29,632 bases of DNA from a virus. A model generated the notes under the pieces. The model searched no databases and was not told where the DNA came from. It was given only the letters and a program-made list of their open reading frames with translations. Position 1 is the first letter of the stretch. Every line of letters begins with the position of its first letter. The stretch is taken from IMG/VR virus record IMGVR_UViG_3300037961_004406, positions 1 through 29,632 of that record. One strand, given 5' to 3'. Below, in pieces: positions 1 through 8,201 of the stretch. Both the position numbers and the translations under genes were made by a program.

Positions 1-521
1 CCTGACGTATTACTGCTGGATGAGGCAGAAGACATGGTAATAGTAAATTGGTTTGCATTGAGTCTTCCTGTTACTTCAAAAGTATTTGTTGTAAAGTCGG
101 CTACTGAATACCCTGATCCTGTGGGAGCAGTAACAGATGTAAAAGTAAATAAATCTCCTGCTTCTAAATTATGCCCATTTAAATTTACTGTTACTGTGGC
201 TGTTCCGTTTACAGTAAAAGTACCGCCTGTTTGAGCTGTTTCTAATGGAGTAATATCATAAAAAGCACCTTCATAATAAATTATCAAAGCTTTGTGAGTT
301 CCAATTGCAGCGTAAATTCTACCGTCTAAGTCAGTATATTGATGTTGATCTCTTGCAATACCAACTAATGTTTTATCTGTAATTTGTGCCCAACCACCAA
401 TTTTTTCAGGAAACCCGTATCTAAATCTTACAAAATCTCCGTCAACATATTGGCCTTCAGCCGCAGTATCAGTAATTTGTTTATTAAAGCCAGGTCTTAT
501 GTTTATTAAATTTAAAGGCAT
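1..521 (-). CDS. Virion structural protein, N-terminal part (runs off left edge)
   Basis: An open frame starts with ATG at 521 and runs without a stop through position 3, giving about 173 residues; the C-terminus lies outside the window. It begins MPLNLINIRPGFNKQ and continues with EGQYVDGDFVRFRYGFPEK. I associate this start with marine podophage virion proteins that lie downstream of the fibre and adaptor genes. The later part is rich in Thr, Val and Ser, as in beta-rich structural proteins (for example GTFTVNGTATVTVNLNGHN). The exact role (tail hub, DNA-stabilising or nozzle protein) cannot be fixed from the N-terminus. No Shine-Dalgarno sequence precedes the ATG; instead an extended -10-like sequence lies directly upstream (527-535). 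Confidence 0.7.
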   Translation of the reverse strand, partial: MPLNLINIRPGFNKQITDTAAEGQYVDGDFVRFRYGFPEKIGGWAQITDKTLVGIARDQHQYTDLDGRIYAAIGTHKALIIYYEGAFYDITPLETAQTGGTFTVNGTATVTVNLNGHNLEAGDLFTFTSVTAPTGSGYSVADFTTNTFEVTGRLNANQFTITMSSASSSSNTS

Positions 522-526
522 AAAGT

Positions 527-535
527 ATTATAGCA
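527..535 (-). promoter_or_regulatory. Possible extended -10 promoter element (TGCTATAAT)
   Basis: On the minus strand the 30-base gap between two genes contains TGCTATAAT, a perfect match to the extended -10 consensus TGnTATAAT. Only five bases separate it from the ATG at 521, so a transcript from here would be nearly leaderless, which fits the lack of a ribosome binding site. There is no convincing -35 box, and the region is AT-rich enough for chance matches. Confidence 0.3.
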
Positions 536-551
536 TATACCATTAAAAAAT

Positions 552-1124
552 TTAAGCATTGTTAGACAATTTAACTTTAGGTCTTGCAGGATCACCTAAG
601 TCTTTTCTTCTATCAAAAATCTCACCTTTTTCAGGCCCGTCTGCATATACCCAATGAAAAAATACTTGAGCTTGTGCATCTCCTTGAAATTCTTCTCGCC
701 AATGTTCTAATTTAGCACCATGATAAACAACTGCATCTCCTGGTTTTATATCAACAGATTTACCTTCTACAATTAATGGCCATTTAGTGCCACAACCACC
801 TAGATTAATACTAGCAGTTATTTCACAACTTGGCCTGTCTAAATGTCTATTTAACACAGAAAATTTATTATACATTCTCCAAAAAGAATATGTAGGTAAA
901 ATTTTTTTTCCTATTACTTTTTCAAAATTAGGTGTTTTTATTTTTAGTAAACTTTCCATAATTGTATCTCCATATATTGCTGTTTCACCTAATGCAGTTT
1001 GAACATCATCAAATTGTTCATAGTTCCAACTATGTTTAATTTGGCAATATATATTTAAAAGTCTTAATTCTTCTTTAGTTAAGATTTCAGGTACATACCA
1101 AAAATTATTTTTTAAGACATCCAT
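552..1124 (-). CDS. 2OG-Fe(II) oxygenase-like protein
   Basis: This 190-aa protein has the outline of the 2-oxoglutarate/Fe(II) dioxygenase double-stranded beta-helix fold. Candidate iron ligands are His94 and Asp96 in LNRHLDRPSCEITASINLGG and a distal His141 in VVYHGAKLEHWREEF. WRMYNKFSVL precedes the HxD motif on the expected strand. The usual Arg/Lys that binds 2-oxoglutarate about ten residues after the distal His is not obvious (the strand reads DAQAQVFFHW). Such enzymes usually hydroxylate proteins or small molecules. Its start overlaps the end of the preceding oxygenase gene by 13 bp, implying translational coupling. The substrate is unknown; proteins of this type are frequent in marine phages. 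Confidence 0.75.
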   Translation of the reverse strand: MDVLKNNFWYVPEILTKEELRLLNIYCQIKHSWNYEQFDDVQTALGETAIYGDTIMESLLKIKTPNFEKVIGKKILPTYSFWRMYNKFSVLNRHLDRPSCEITASINLGGCGTKWPLIVEGKSVDIKPGDAVVYHGAKLEHWREEFQGDAQAQVFFHWVYADGPEKGEIFDRRKDLGDPARPKVKLSNNA

Positions 1125-1690
1125 GATACAATTACAAACCTTGTTCCTTTCTTAACAGGTATTGCTTGATGTGGAAATAATGAACAACTTGGCCACATAA
1201 TTAATCTACCTGCTTTTTTTGTTACTTCTTTTATTTCATTTCCACTATCATAAAATTTTAAACTTCCCCCTTCGTAATCATCATTAAGCATTATTATGGC
1301 TGAAAGTTCTCTAAATGCACTTTTACAAGAATCCACATGTCTTTTATAAAAACCACCAGCTTCATATTTTAATATAGTTATCCCTTCTATATTTTTAATT
1401 GATATATCCAGTTGAAATTCATCTAAAAAATTTTGAGAAAACAAAAATAATTTTCTTTGTAAATATCTCAACCAGTGTGTTTCTGTATGATTTCTATTTT
1501 CTTGTAACCAATATTCTGCAACATTTCTGTTTGTTGTATCTACAATCCTTTCACCGTTTTCTAAAATTATTTTACTATGTTCAAATTTTTTATCTTTAAA
1601 AGTTCTTATTATTGCTGAAACTTGTCGTGGGGTAATAAAATTATCTTGAACCTTGATAAATTTTTCTAGTCCCAATGTTTTCTTTTCCAT
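1112..1690 (-). CDS. Prolyl-4-hydroxylase-like 2OG-Fe(II) oxygenase
   Basis: This 192-aa protein carries the full 2OG-Fe(II) signature: His118 and Asp120 in GGFYKRHVDSC, the strand RELSAIIMLNDDYEGGSLKF, distal His174 in SLFPHQAIPV, and Arg184 in KGTRFVIVSW to bind 2-oxoglutarate. The order and spacing match the P4Hc/PiuC-type hydroxylases. All key residues are present, so it should be active. It overlaps the upstream DUF6065-like gene by 25 bp and the next oxygenase by 13 bp, so the three genes form a coupled unit just downstream of the tail fibre. Its substrate is not indicated. The Gly/Pro-rich fibre encoded at 2855-4078 is one possible target, but that is inference. Confidence 0.85.
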   Translation of the reverse strand: MEKKTLGLEKFIKVQDNFITPRQVSAIIRTFKDKKFEHSKIILENGERIVDTTNRNVAEYWLQENRNHTETHWLRYLQRKLFLFSQNFLDEFQLDISIKNIEGITILKYEAGGFYKRHVDSCKSAFRELSAIIMLNDDYEGGSLKFYDSGNEIKEVTKKAGRLIMWPSCSLFPHQAIPVKKGTRFVIVSWMS

Positions 1691-2409
1691 ATAAAATCTC
1701 TATACCATCTCTTAATTTTTGAACCATAAGCAAACATGCTTTTTCTATGGTCATATTTTGTTTTCTTTTCAATTTTCATTTTCCATTTTTCTCTTTTAAA
1801 TGGAATTACACCAATAACAGGTTCCCCTTTTTTAAGCAACCAAGTTCCTTTTTTGTGTATAACTATTGGAAAGTTTGGAGGTAAATCATTACCATCATCT
1901 ATAATACCTGTAAGGGGCGTGAACCGTGGATCAGGTCTATTTAATAAAGGTATAAGTAAACAACTATATCCTTCAGGTAAGACAATAGAAAAAGGGTTTA
2001 ATATTTTATAAAAAGCTTTTTCTTGATTCATTGAAACAAATGGACAGCCTCCTTCTTTACCTCCTAGTTGAGATATAGGATGAGTTTCGTTTCCATGGTT
2101 AATATTTTCAAACAATTTGTCTTTTGTATTATTTTTTATTTCTTGATGAACATTTATCCAAACATCTTCAACACCTTGAAGATTTTCTTTAAGAAAATTA
2201 AATTCTTGATCAATTGGATTTTTTAAAACATAACCAGCCATCAAAGTATCTTGAAAAGGCATACATGCTCTAATAGTAAGGTCGTTTGGATTACCTAAAG
2301 TAAGTTTTAATTTACGAAACCATTCAGGTATATGAAGTTTAGCAGGTTCGGGACATATTAACTTATCCTCCGTAATTACGTCTACGGCTTTGAATATGAT
2401 ATTTGGCAT
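1666..2409 (-). CDS. DUF6065-like protein
   Basis: This 247-aa protein matches what I recall of the DUF6065 family: an N-terminal CPEPAKLHIPEWFRKLK, then CMPFQDTLMAGYVL, a central HPISQLGG, KILNPFSIVLPEGYSCLLIP, and a C-terminal GEPVIGVIPFKREKW. The family has no established biochemical role as far as I know, but such proteins often occur beside 2OG-Fe(II) oxygenases and halogenases in phages and bacteria. Here the gene overlaps the next oxygenase start by 25 bp and begins four bases after the stop of the preceding gene. The C-terminal tail is strongly basic (KIKRWYRDFIWKRKHWD). The family name is from memory and could be checked by a profile search. Confidence 0.6.
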   Translation of the reverse strand: MPNIIFKAVDVITEDKLICPEPAKLHIPEWFRKLKLTLGNPNDLTIRACMPFQDTLMAGYVLKNPIDQEFNFLKENLQGVEDVWINVHQEIKNNTKDKLFENINHGNETHPISQLGGKEGGCPFVSMNQEKAFYKILNPFSIVLPEGYSCLLIPLLNRPDPRFTPLTGIIDDGNDLPPNFPIVIHKKGTWLLKKGEPVIGVIPFKREKWKMKIEKKTKYDHRKSMFAYGSKIKRWYRDFIWKRKHWD

Positions 2410-2413
2410 TAAT

Positions 2414-2842
2414 CTATACTTCTAAAACTAGAGGTACAGATATACTATTATTCATAAGAGCGTCAACCCAATTTTTTCCTGTAATTGAGGGCATTTCGCC
2501 AGGTGTTGTTATTAATGTATCTAAATCAATTGCTTCTAAAGTTGTTAAATGAGTTGCCCAAGATGCAGGTTCATTTTCATGAAATTCAACTGAGTGTTTT
2601 ACTTTTGCAATATGTTTATCTAATTCTTCTCTTAATGTAATTAAATCGAAAGAAACATCATCTCTTATTAAATCGACCCAACTTCCATTATCATAAGATT
2701 TAGTTGATCTAATTAATCCATCATATTGATCATCAGAACAAGACTCAGCAGTTAAACCTAAAGATTCCCAAAATGCTTTTGAATCTTCACTTGTTGCTAC
2801 TTTAGAAAACCCTGATTCATTTTTCATTATATAATTTGCCAT
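2414..2842 (-). CDS. Unknown protein downstream of the tail fibre
   Basis: I do not recognise this 142-aa acidic protein (starts MANYIMKNESGFSKVAT). No transmembrane segment, signal peptide or catalytic motif is visible. A helical middle part (LREELDKHIAKVKHSVEFHE) suggests a small soluble protein. It starts 12 bases after the fibre stop codon, with a good ribosome binding site (AAGGAGAACT before ATG). The place directly after a fibre gene is typical of fibre assembly chaperones, but no sequence feature proves that role. Confidence 0.7.
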   Translation of the reverse strand: MANYIMKNESGFSKVATSEDSKAFWESLGLTAESCSDDQYDGLIRSTKSYDNGSWVDLIRDDVSFDLITLREELDKHIAKVKHSVEFHENEPASWATHLTTLEAIDLDTLITTPGEMPSITGKNWVDALMNNSISVPLVLEV

Positions 2843-2854
2843 AGTTCTCCTTTA

Positions 2855-4078
2855 TTAAGCTATGTGGTTATCTTTAATTACAAGGTAGCCATCTTCAGAT
2901 GTTCCACCATATGCAGAATCAATTAAATATCCTTCAGGTGAGTTTAAAGTTAAAGTAGCACCTGGAGCTGTTCCTGGGTTTCCTGGGTTAGCACCTGGAA
3001 ATGGAGGTGATCTTCTTGCACCGTTTCCAGCGTTTCCAGCGTTTACTGTTGCTAAGTTTTGTACGTTAGTAGCTTGTCCTGCATTACCTGGAGGGGCATT
3101 ACTAGGTACAGGTGAACCATCGCCACCAGCCGCTCCTACTGTGTAGGGATAAGCCGTTCCTCCCGAAACAGAAACCTCATAATAACCGAAGGCTCCCGAT
3201 CCGCCTGATCCGCCACCAGCGAAGCCCTGCGAACTTCCGCCATTTCCGCCTCCGCCTGAGATAGCATAAATTTGTGCTTTGTTTGCTGATGGAGAAGCTG
3301 TGTAAGTTCCTGAGCTAGGCCCAGCAGCTACAACCATTTCACCCATAGCACCACCTGCTGCTGCTCCTGATGAAGCCGCAGTTAATCTTCCTTGTGCATC
3401 AACTGTGATTGACGCTGTTGTGTATGAACCAGGTGTAACAGCTGTGTTTGAAAGTTTGTCAGGTGTTATTGAATCGTCAGCAATTTTTGCAGTAGTAACT
3501 TGTAAATCTGAAATTTTTGCACTTACGATTTGGTTATCTGAAATTTTGGCAGTTGTGATTTGGTTATCTGAAATTTTTGCAGTTGTGATTTGATTATCTG
3601 AAATCGCAGCAGTTAATACAGAATTAGCTGCTAAACCACCTGAACCAATTGTTCCCCCTAGAGTGTCTAAAGATATTTCTTTTAAATTTGTACCGTCTGA
3701 ATATGCAGCGTAAATTTTTGCAGCATCAATTGTAAATCCAGTTCCTGAAGCTGTTTTAATAGTTAGGTTTCCAGGATTTGTTAATGCTGTACAATCAAAA
3801 ATATAAAATTTTTCAATACTGTCAGGAATTGTACAAACTGTACTTGCAGCGATTGTTGCTGATGCAAATTTGATTACCATGTTTCTAGCGTTAGATATAG
3901 TTTTGTCTGTCATTACAAGTGCTAGTGTACTTCCACTATTTAAAGTAACTTGTTCAAAACCTGCGATTGCTTGTTGAATTAGATTAAGGTTATTGTTTGT
4001 ATTATCACCCCACGTACCAGCGTTTTCACCAGTAGTCATCAATTCTAATTTAAGATCAGTAGAGAAGTTTGATGCCAT
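2855..4078 (-). CDS. Tail fibre with decapeptide repeats and Gly-rich domain
   Basis: This 407-aa protein begins with a conserved fibre N-terminus containing ELMTTGENAGTWGDNTNNNL (a common phage fibre motif). Residues 159-208 are five tandem decapeptides of the type ISDNQITTAK, which probably form a trimeric fibre shaft. They are followed by PGSYTTASITVDAQGRLTAA, another recurrent fibre motif. Residues 274-372 are very rich in Gly and Pro (GGGGNGGSSQGFAGGGSGG, then YPYTVGAAGGDG), resembling the Gly-rich receptor-binding domains of phage fibres. The start has AAGGAAAATTTT before the ATG. It is most likely the receptor-binding tail fibre; a minor possibility is a baseplate or neck fibre. Confidence 0.8.
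   Translation of the reverse strand: MASNFSTDLKLELMTTGENAGTWGDNTNNNLNLIQQAIAGFEQVTLNSGSTLALVMTDKTISNARNMVIKFASATIAASTVCTIPDSIEKFYIFDCTALTNPGNLTIKTASGTGFTIDAAKIYAAYSDGTNLKEISLDTLGGTIGSGGLAANSVLTAAISDNQITTAKISDNQITTAKISDNQIVSAKISDLQVTTAKIADDSITPDKLSNTAVTPGSYTTASITVDAQGRLTAASSGAAAGGAMGEMVVAAGPSSGTYTASPSANKAQIYAISGGGGNGGSSQGFAGGGSGGSGAFGYYEVSVSGGTAYPYTVGAAGGDGSPVPSNAPPGNAGQATNVQNLATVNAGNAGNGARRSPPFPGANPGNPGTAPGATLTLNSPEGYLIDSAYGGTSEDGYLVIKDNHIA
3455..3604 (-). repeat. Five 30-nt in-frame coding repeats in the fibre gene
   Basis: Five consecutive 30-base units encode ISDNQITTAK (twice), ISDNQIVSAK, ISDLQVTTAK and IADDSITPDK. The first two or three units are nearly identical at DNA level, the last two diverged. 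Such repeats can gain or lose units by slippage and so change fibre length. Confidence 0.85.
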
Positions 4079-4108
4079 AAAATTTTCCTTTTTTTAAATT
4101 ATAAATCT

Positions 4109-5398
4109 TTATGCAGCTAAGTCAACCTCAGTCCAAGTTACAGGGGTTCCAACGTCAACCTCAGCCCATGCAATTATATTAGGGGACGCAACAGCACTTG
4201 TCAACCCTATGCCAGTTGGTTGAACTAATGCGTCACCATTTACTTCAGGTATTTGACCTGCACTTGCTGTTACTTGTGAGCCAGTAGCATCATAAGCAAA
4301 TTTTATATCTGTTTGACCAGCACTCGAAGTTAAGAAAATAGCCGTAGCATTTACGTTTGCATTTCCTGAAGTATCTTCGTTACCAATATTTGCAGTTAAT
4401 TGAATACCTGTTACAGGAACTTCTTGAAGAGTTCCTCCGACAGCATCTCCTATCGCTGTTGCGGCTGATGCTCCTGAAGGCTCTACTAGAGCATGTCCAG
4501 TTATTGATGCATCTCCAACACTTCCTTGAATTAAGAAACTATGTGCTATTTCATTATCTGAGTTTGCAGAAGTCCCAACTGGTGTGATAGATGTTTGTAA
4601 TTGTATGCCTGAAACTTCAGCAGTAAAATCTGTAAATGCATCTTCATTACCAATCGAAGATGTTAGTGCAATACCATTTACTCCACCACCAATGACAGAA
4701 TAATTTACGCCCCATCCTAAGTTTCCATAAGTATCTCTACCCCAACCTTCTCCAATTAAGAAAGTAGGATCAACTTCTGATTGACCAGCTGATGAAGTAG
4801 CTACTAAACTTGTGGCATCAATTATTGCATTTCCAATGGTATCTTCGTTTCCGATACTTGAAGTTAATAATTGACTAGCTGGTGTTACATCTGCATCAAC
4901 TCTTAAAGCACTTGATCCGATGGCAGAAGACGCAGATACAGAACCTGTTTCAACTGTTACATCTATAACATTTGTTATAGACCCAAGTGATGTATTTGCT
5001 TGTGATCCAGTTGCAAGAAGAGTACCTGTAAGTCCCCAAGAAAATTCTCCCCAATGTTTTAAACCCCAACCATTATTTAAAACTTCTGCTTCTTCATTTC
5101 CAATCGCAGAAGTTAATGACATTCCTGTTACTTCTACAATTGTTTTTGTTTCTATCTCTTCATTTCCAATTGCAAAAGTTGCAGATACAGAATCTGCTGT
5201 GAAAGTTGTATCGTTAAGATCGCCCCAGTTTGATCCTGAGTTCCAAACATGGCCACCCCAACCAATATTATTAAAAGCTAAAACTTGACCAACAGCAAAT
5301 GTTGTTGAGTCTATTTGTGAGAATTGGCCTTCGCCCCAATTGGCTCCGCCCCAAACCGAAAGACCTGGCGACTGTACTTCTACTGTTATGTTAGCCAC
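4109..5398 (-). CDS. Repeat-rich virion structural protein
   Basis: This 429-aa protein is built from degenerate repeats around SSIGNED or IGNE (residues 77-80, 99-102, 182-185, 249-252, 338-341) alternating with SSAGQ (203-206, 359-362, 379-381). Between them lie four Trp-Gly patches of the form WGxxxWG (near residues 16-22, 46-59, 111-122 and 219-230). The C-terminus repeats W(A/T)EVD. The composition (Thr, Ser, Ala, Val, Gly, few charges) fits a beta-solenoid or stacked-beta fibre. It lies between small virion genes and the tail fibre, has AAGGAGGGCCTGGTGGCTA upstream, and is therefore probably a virion appendage. I do not know a named family for it. Confidence 0.7.
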   Translation of the reverse strand: MANITVEVQSPGLSVWGGANWGEGQFSQIDSTTFAVGQVLAFNNIGWGGHVWNSGSNWGDLNDTTFTADSVSATFAIGNEEIETKTIVEVTGMSLTSAIGNEEAEVLNNGWGLKHWGEFSWGLTGTLLATGSQANTSLGSITNVIDVTVETGSVSASSAIGSSALRVDADVTPASQLLTSSIGNEDTIGNAIIDATSLVATSSAGQSEVDPTFLIGEGWGRDTYGNLGWGVNYSVIGGGVNGIALTSSIGNEDAFTDFTAEVSGIQLQTSITPVGTSANSDNEIAHSFLIQGSVGDASITGHALVEPSGASAATAIGDAVGGTLQEVPVTGIQLTANIGNEDTSGNANVNATAIFLTSSAGQTDIKFAYDATGSQVTASAGQIPEVNGDALVQPTGIGLTSAVASPNIIAWAEVDVGTPVTWTEVDLAA

Positions 5399-5416
5399 CA
5401 GGCCCTCCTTTTGTTA

Positions 5417-5860
5417 TTAAGCTATTCTGATTATAGCTTGAGTATCGTTAGCATTAGGGAACTGAATAGTAAAAGTTCCTGCTGTTGCTGTTTTATCTCC
5501 TCCAAAGTCTAATACTGCTACCGCTTTGTTTGAGTTAGATGTGTTATATATTAAAGCACCTCTTGCAGTAAGAGTAACTCCTGTGAACGATAAATCATTA
5601 AAGTCTACAAAAGCTGTATTGTTTTGTAATGAAACTAAAGCGTTAACTAAAGCTCCGCCACCTTGAGTATATTGACCTGAATTAGAAACTTGTCCACCTG
5701 TTGAGTCTCCTGGATAAGTTGTTGTGTCATTACCGATAGTTGCAGAGTTTGTGTATAAAGCTAGTTTAAATACATCACCTGATGTAGGTGTAAAGTCATG
5801 AACTGCTTCAAGAATTTCTTCTTTGAAACTGTTGCATATTGCATTTGCTGTTATTGCCAT
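5417..5860 (-). CDS. Conserved virion-associated protein
   Basis: This 147-aa protein begins MAITANAICNSFKEEILEAV, followed by TSGDVFKLALYTNSAT and a beta-rich remainder ending QFPNANDTQAIIRIA. I recognise the pattern from many marine phage structural gene clusters but know of no assigned function. The ribosome binding site is strong (AGGAGGAAAAT before ATG). Its place between the adaptor genes and the repeat-rich structural protein supports a virion role. Confidence 0.7.
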   Translation of the reverse strand: MAITANAICNSFKEEILEAVHDFTPTSGDVFKLALYTNSATIGNDTTTYPGDSTGGQVSNSGQYTQGGGALVNALVSLQNNTAFVDFNDLSFTGVTLTARGALIYNTSNSNKAVAVLDFGGDKTATAGTFTIQFPNANDTQAIIRIA

Positions 5861-5879
5861 ATTTTCCTCCTATTAAATA

Positions 5880-6533
5880 TTATGGCGATGGTGAAGATAC
5901 CTTAATTCTTGGAACTCCATCATCGTATTCTCCTCGTCTTCTTCTACCCATTTGTTGTAGAGCAAAAGCTTCAATACTTGTATCATACTTGCTTTTATAG
6001 AGGTTGTACATATCTACTGGGCCTTTTAGATAAGAAAAAGCTTGTTCTAAAACACCATATAAAAGTAAACCGTCTTGATAAGATGATAAAAAGGTAGTTG
6101 AAGTCGATGTAAAGTGAGGAGGGTCTTTTATGTAATTTAACTGTACCTGATAAGTGCTATTTGGTGTTGGGGCTACTAAAAAATTATTTTCGTCCCAGTT
6201 AGCGTAATATTGAGGTAAACCAGTTGCTCCTGTATTGTTAAATTCTGATATAAAACTTGTATCTCTTTTCTCTAAAAAATGTCTATTTCCTGACCCATCA
6301 AAAACTTGTATTGATCTTATAATTAGTTCATCACTAGGTCTACTTACATATCTTTGTCCACTAACAAAATTAGCTGTTGCATATTTTCTTAAGTCATCAT
6401 AATCAACTTTACCAGCTACATCTAATTCTGTTTGTCTAATGAACTGATCAATTAAAGTGTCAGATAAAACATTTGAATCTACTTCAGTGTAGTTTCTTAC
6501 TTGAGTTAAAAAATCTGTATACGATATAGCCAT
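5880..6533 (-). CDS. SU10-type head-to-tail adaptor-like protein
   Basis: This 217-aa protein starts MAISYTDFLTQVRNYTEVDS, continues with a helix containing DQFIRQTELDVAGKV and then YVSRPSDELIIRSIQVF, and contains a conserved GLPQYYANWDENNFLVAPTP segment. This architecture fits the SU10-like phage adaptor family, which forms rings between portal and tail. A basic patch (QMGRRRRGEYDDG) lies near the C-terminus. Its ATG overlaps the neighbouring stop at 6533. The assignment is from remembered family resemblance, so the exact place in the tail connector is inferred. Confidence 0.6.
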   Translation of the reverse strand: MAISYTDFLTQVRNYTEVDSNVLSDTLIDQFIRQTELDVAGKVDYDDLRKYATANFVSGQRYVSRPSDELIIRSIQVFDGSGNRHFLEKRDTSFISEFNNTGATGLPQYYANWDENNFLVAPTPNSTYQVQLNYIKDPPHFTSTSTTFLSSYQDGLLLYGVLEQAFSYLKGPVDMYNLYKSKYDTSIEAFALQQMGRRRRGEYDDGVPRIKVSSPSP

Positions 6534-6895
6534 TATGTTATTCCTATTGTTACTTGCCCTACACTTGTGATGGCTTGTCTTAATCTATTTTGTAAAGAAC
6601 CATCATCGGGCTGCATACCATTTGAATTAAATGCAAAGTCTCCAGGTAAAGTTAAATCAACAGTCGCTCTACCTCCTCCACCTGATTCTAAAGTAAAAGT
6701 TTGTGGTCTTGCATTTCTTAAACCTTGTGCGTCAGCACCTGGGTTTCTTGGATTAAGTTGAGGATGTTTAGGTTCAAATTCAGATATGTGTACAAAAGCT
6801 CCTGTCCATTCTTTGACCATTTCTTTATAAGGAAATGCTTGACCTGAACGATCAGAAATAGCTAATGCATATCTACCTGTTGCTTGTCTTCCCAT
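6533..6895 (-). CDS. Conserved small virion or connector protein
   Basis: This 120-aa protein begins MGRQATGRYALAISDRSGQ and contains YKEMVKEWTGAFVHISEFEPK and a Gly-rich turn (LESGGGGRATVDLTLPG). It lies between the gp4-like and SU10-like adaptors, touching both by one-base overlaps. I do not recognise a characterised family. Context suggests a small connector or structural component made together with its neighbours. Confidence 0.65.
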   Translation of the reverse strand: MGRQATGRYALAISDRSGQAFPYKEMVKEWTGAFVHISEFEPKHPQLNPRNPGADAQGLRNARPQTFTLESGGGGRATVDLTLPGDFAFNSNGMQPDDGSLQNRLRQAITSVGQVTIGIT

Positions 6896-7584
6896 TATAC
6901 ACCATCTCCATAAAATGTTTGCGGTGAAATATATACTGATGTTCTTTGACCATCTTCATTCAACGCTCTTTGTAATTCATCTTCGTAAACTAATCTCAAA
7001 CTTTGCGTTGCTTGTGGATTAGATAAAAAAGAAAGATAATAAGATAAACCTGAAACCATACAAGGTATAAATCTGTAAGCTACATCAGTTGTATTTGTGT
7101 ATGCACCAGCATCCATAATTCTATTTATAGTGTAGTATTTTAAATGCGTGTAGGTACTAGCATCAGGTGCAACATATAAATTAATTACTGGTATTGTTTG
7201 TCTATCAACAAAATATTGTGAAGGCTGACCTTGTGAGCCTTTGTTAGGTAAAGCAGCGTAAGCTGATCTATCAATTTTTGTTAAAGATATATCATTAGTT
7301 GATGCAGTTTGTCCTGATGTCGTTGAAATGTAAGCTTCTAAAACATCTGACACGTCAGCAGGAACTGCGTAATTAATTGTACCAGCAGTTAATGCTTGTG
7401 TCTGAAGTTCAACTTTCCAAAGATGAACGCCACGATTACCCCATTCTGAAAATAAAATATTTAAATTTCGTCTTGCTCTTTTTAAGTCATAACCAGTGTT
7501 AGTTCTTACACCACACCTATTATAAGCCTCTTGAATAACTTCATCTACATTTAAATCAAAATCTGTTGTGTTAGAAGTAGCCAT
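6895..7584 (-). CDS. P22 gp4-like head completion / tail adaptor protein
   Basis: This 229-aa protein has the usual gp4-like outline: an N-terminal FDLNVDEVIQEAYNRCGV, then a helix ARRNLNILFSEWGNRGVHLW, then a beta segment INYAVPADVSDVLEAYI. It ends in a helical region with a conserved RFIPCMVSGLSYYLS and SLRLVYEDELQRAL. In P22, gp4 binds under the portal and closes the filled head. Its ATG overlaps the stop of the preceding gene at 7584. Together with the P22-type portal in this window, it supports a podovirus-like head-to-tail connector. Confidence 0.75.
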   Translation of the reverse strand: MATSNTTDFDLNVDEVIQEAYNRCGVRTNTGYDLKRARRNLNILFSEWGNRGVHLWKVELQTQALTAGTINYAVPADVSDVLEAYISTTSGQTASTNDISLTKIDRSAYAALPNKGSQGQPSQYFVDRQTIPVINLYVAPDASTYTHLKYYTINRIMDAGAYTNTTDVAYRFIPCMVSGLSYYLSFLSNPQATQSLRLVYEDELQRALNEDGQRTSVYISPQTFYGDGV

Positions 7585-8189
7585 TATAATAATCCTTTGT
7601 AATATTTTTGAGTGAAACCACCTTTAGATTTGCCAGTTACTTTTACACAAACCCCATTCTGATTTACATAACCAACTGGACATACAATTTGATTGTTACC
7701 GCCAATATTAGGTGGTGGTTTATTTCTACCAATAATACCTGCATCTTTTAAATACTGTTCATCAGGTGAACCTATTTTTGTGTTTAAAGGTCTGCCTGTT
7801 TGTCTATAAAAGTCTCTTGTTGCAGGTAATGTTTTTTTTCTACTTAGTAAACGTTCTCCTTTAGCTTCTTTTGCTCTTCTTACATTTTCTAAACCCATAA
7901 GGGCTGCTGTTGTAATTCCAAAAGGAGTTATCGGTATAGGTCTAAAAGTTTTACCACCCTCTAAATTTTGTTTTACGTTATTATTTACGTTTGCTTGTAA
8001 ATTAGTTTTAGTTTGAGTTTGAGTTTTAGTTTTTGTAGGGCCTTTATTACCTGAAAAGGGGTGATTATTTGATGGGCCTGATCTTACTCCACCAGTAACT
8101 GATGTTCCTGGAGACATAGGAGATTTACCAGCTCTTGCATCAGCTTGTGCTCCTTTGAAGAATTTTTTGACCTTTATTTTTTTTCTCAT
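7584..8189 (-). CDS. Basic protein with C-terminal Tyr-Tyr tag
   Basis: I do not recognise this 201-aa basic protein. It begins MRKKIKVKKFFKGAQADARA and has a low-complexity Thr/Lys/Gln stretch (TKTKTQTQTKTNLQ). Near the C-terminus is a two-Cys loop, CPVGYVNQNGVCV, of the CPxGY-C type seen in small secreted or virion proteins. It ends GGFTQKYYKGLL, a tag shared with the next three upstream genes. A short hydrophobic stretch around GITTAALMGL may be a weak helix rather than a membrane span. A virion-associated or DNA-binding role is inferred from charge and neighbours. Confidence 0.65.
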   Translation of the reverse strand: MRKKIKVKKFFKGAQADARAGKSPMSPGTSVTGGVRSGPSNNHPFSGNKGPTKTKTQTQTKTNLQANVNNNVKQNLEGGKTFRPIPITPFGITTAALMGLENVRRAKEAKGERLLSRKKTLPATRDFYRQTGRPLNTKIGSPDEQYLKDAGIIGRNKPPPNIGGNNQIVCPVGYVNQNGVCVKVTGKSKGGFTQKYYKGLL

Positions 8190-8201
8190 GCATATTCCAA
8201 A

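Noticed and set aside
34-234. Plus-strand frame at the left edge
   Set aside because: The opposite strand reads an uninterrupted structural protein with a recognisable N-terminus starting at 521.
3455-3604. Regular 30-base repeats that could suggest a small CRISPR-like array
   Set aside because: The units are adjacent without spacers and translate in frame to the decapeptide ISDNQITTAK inside a fibre gene.
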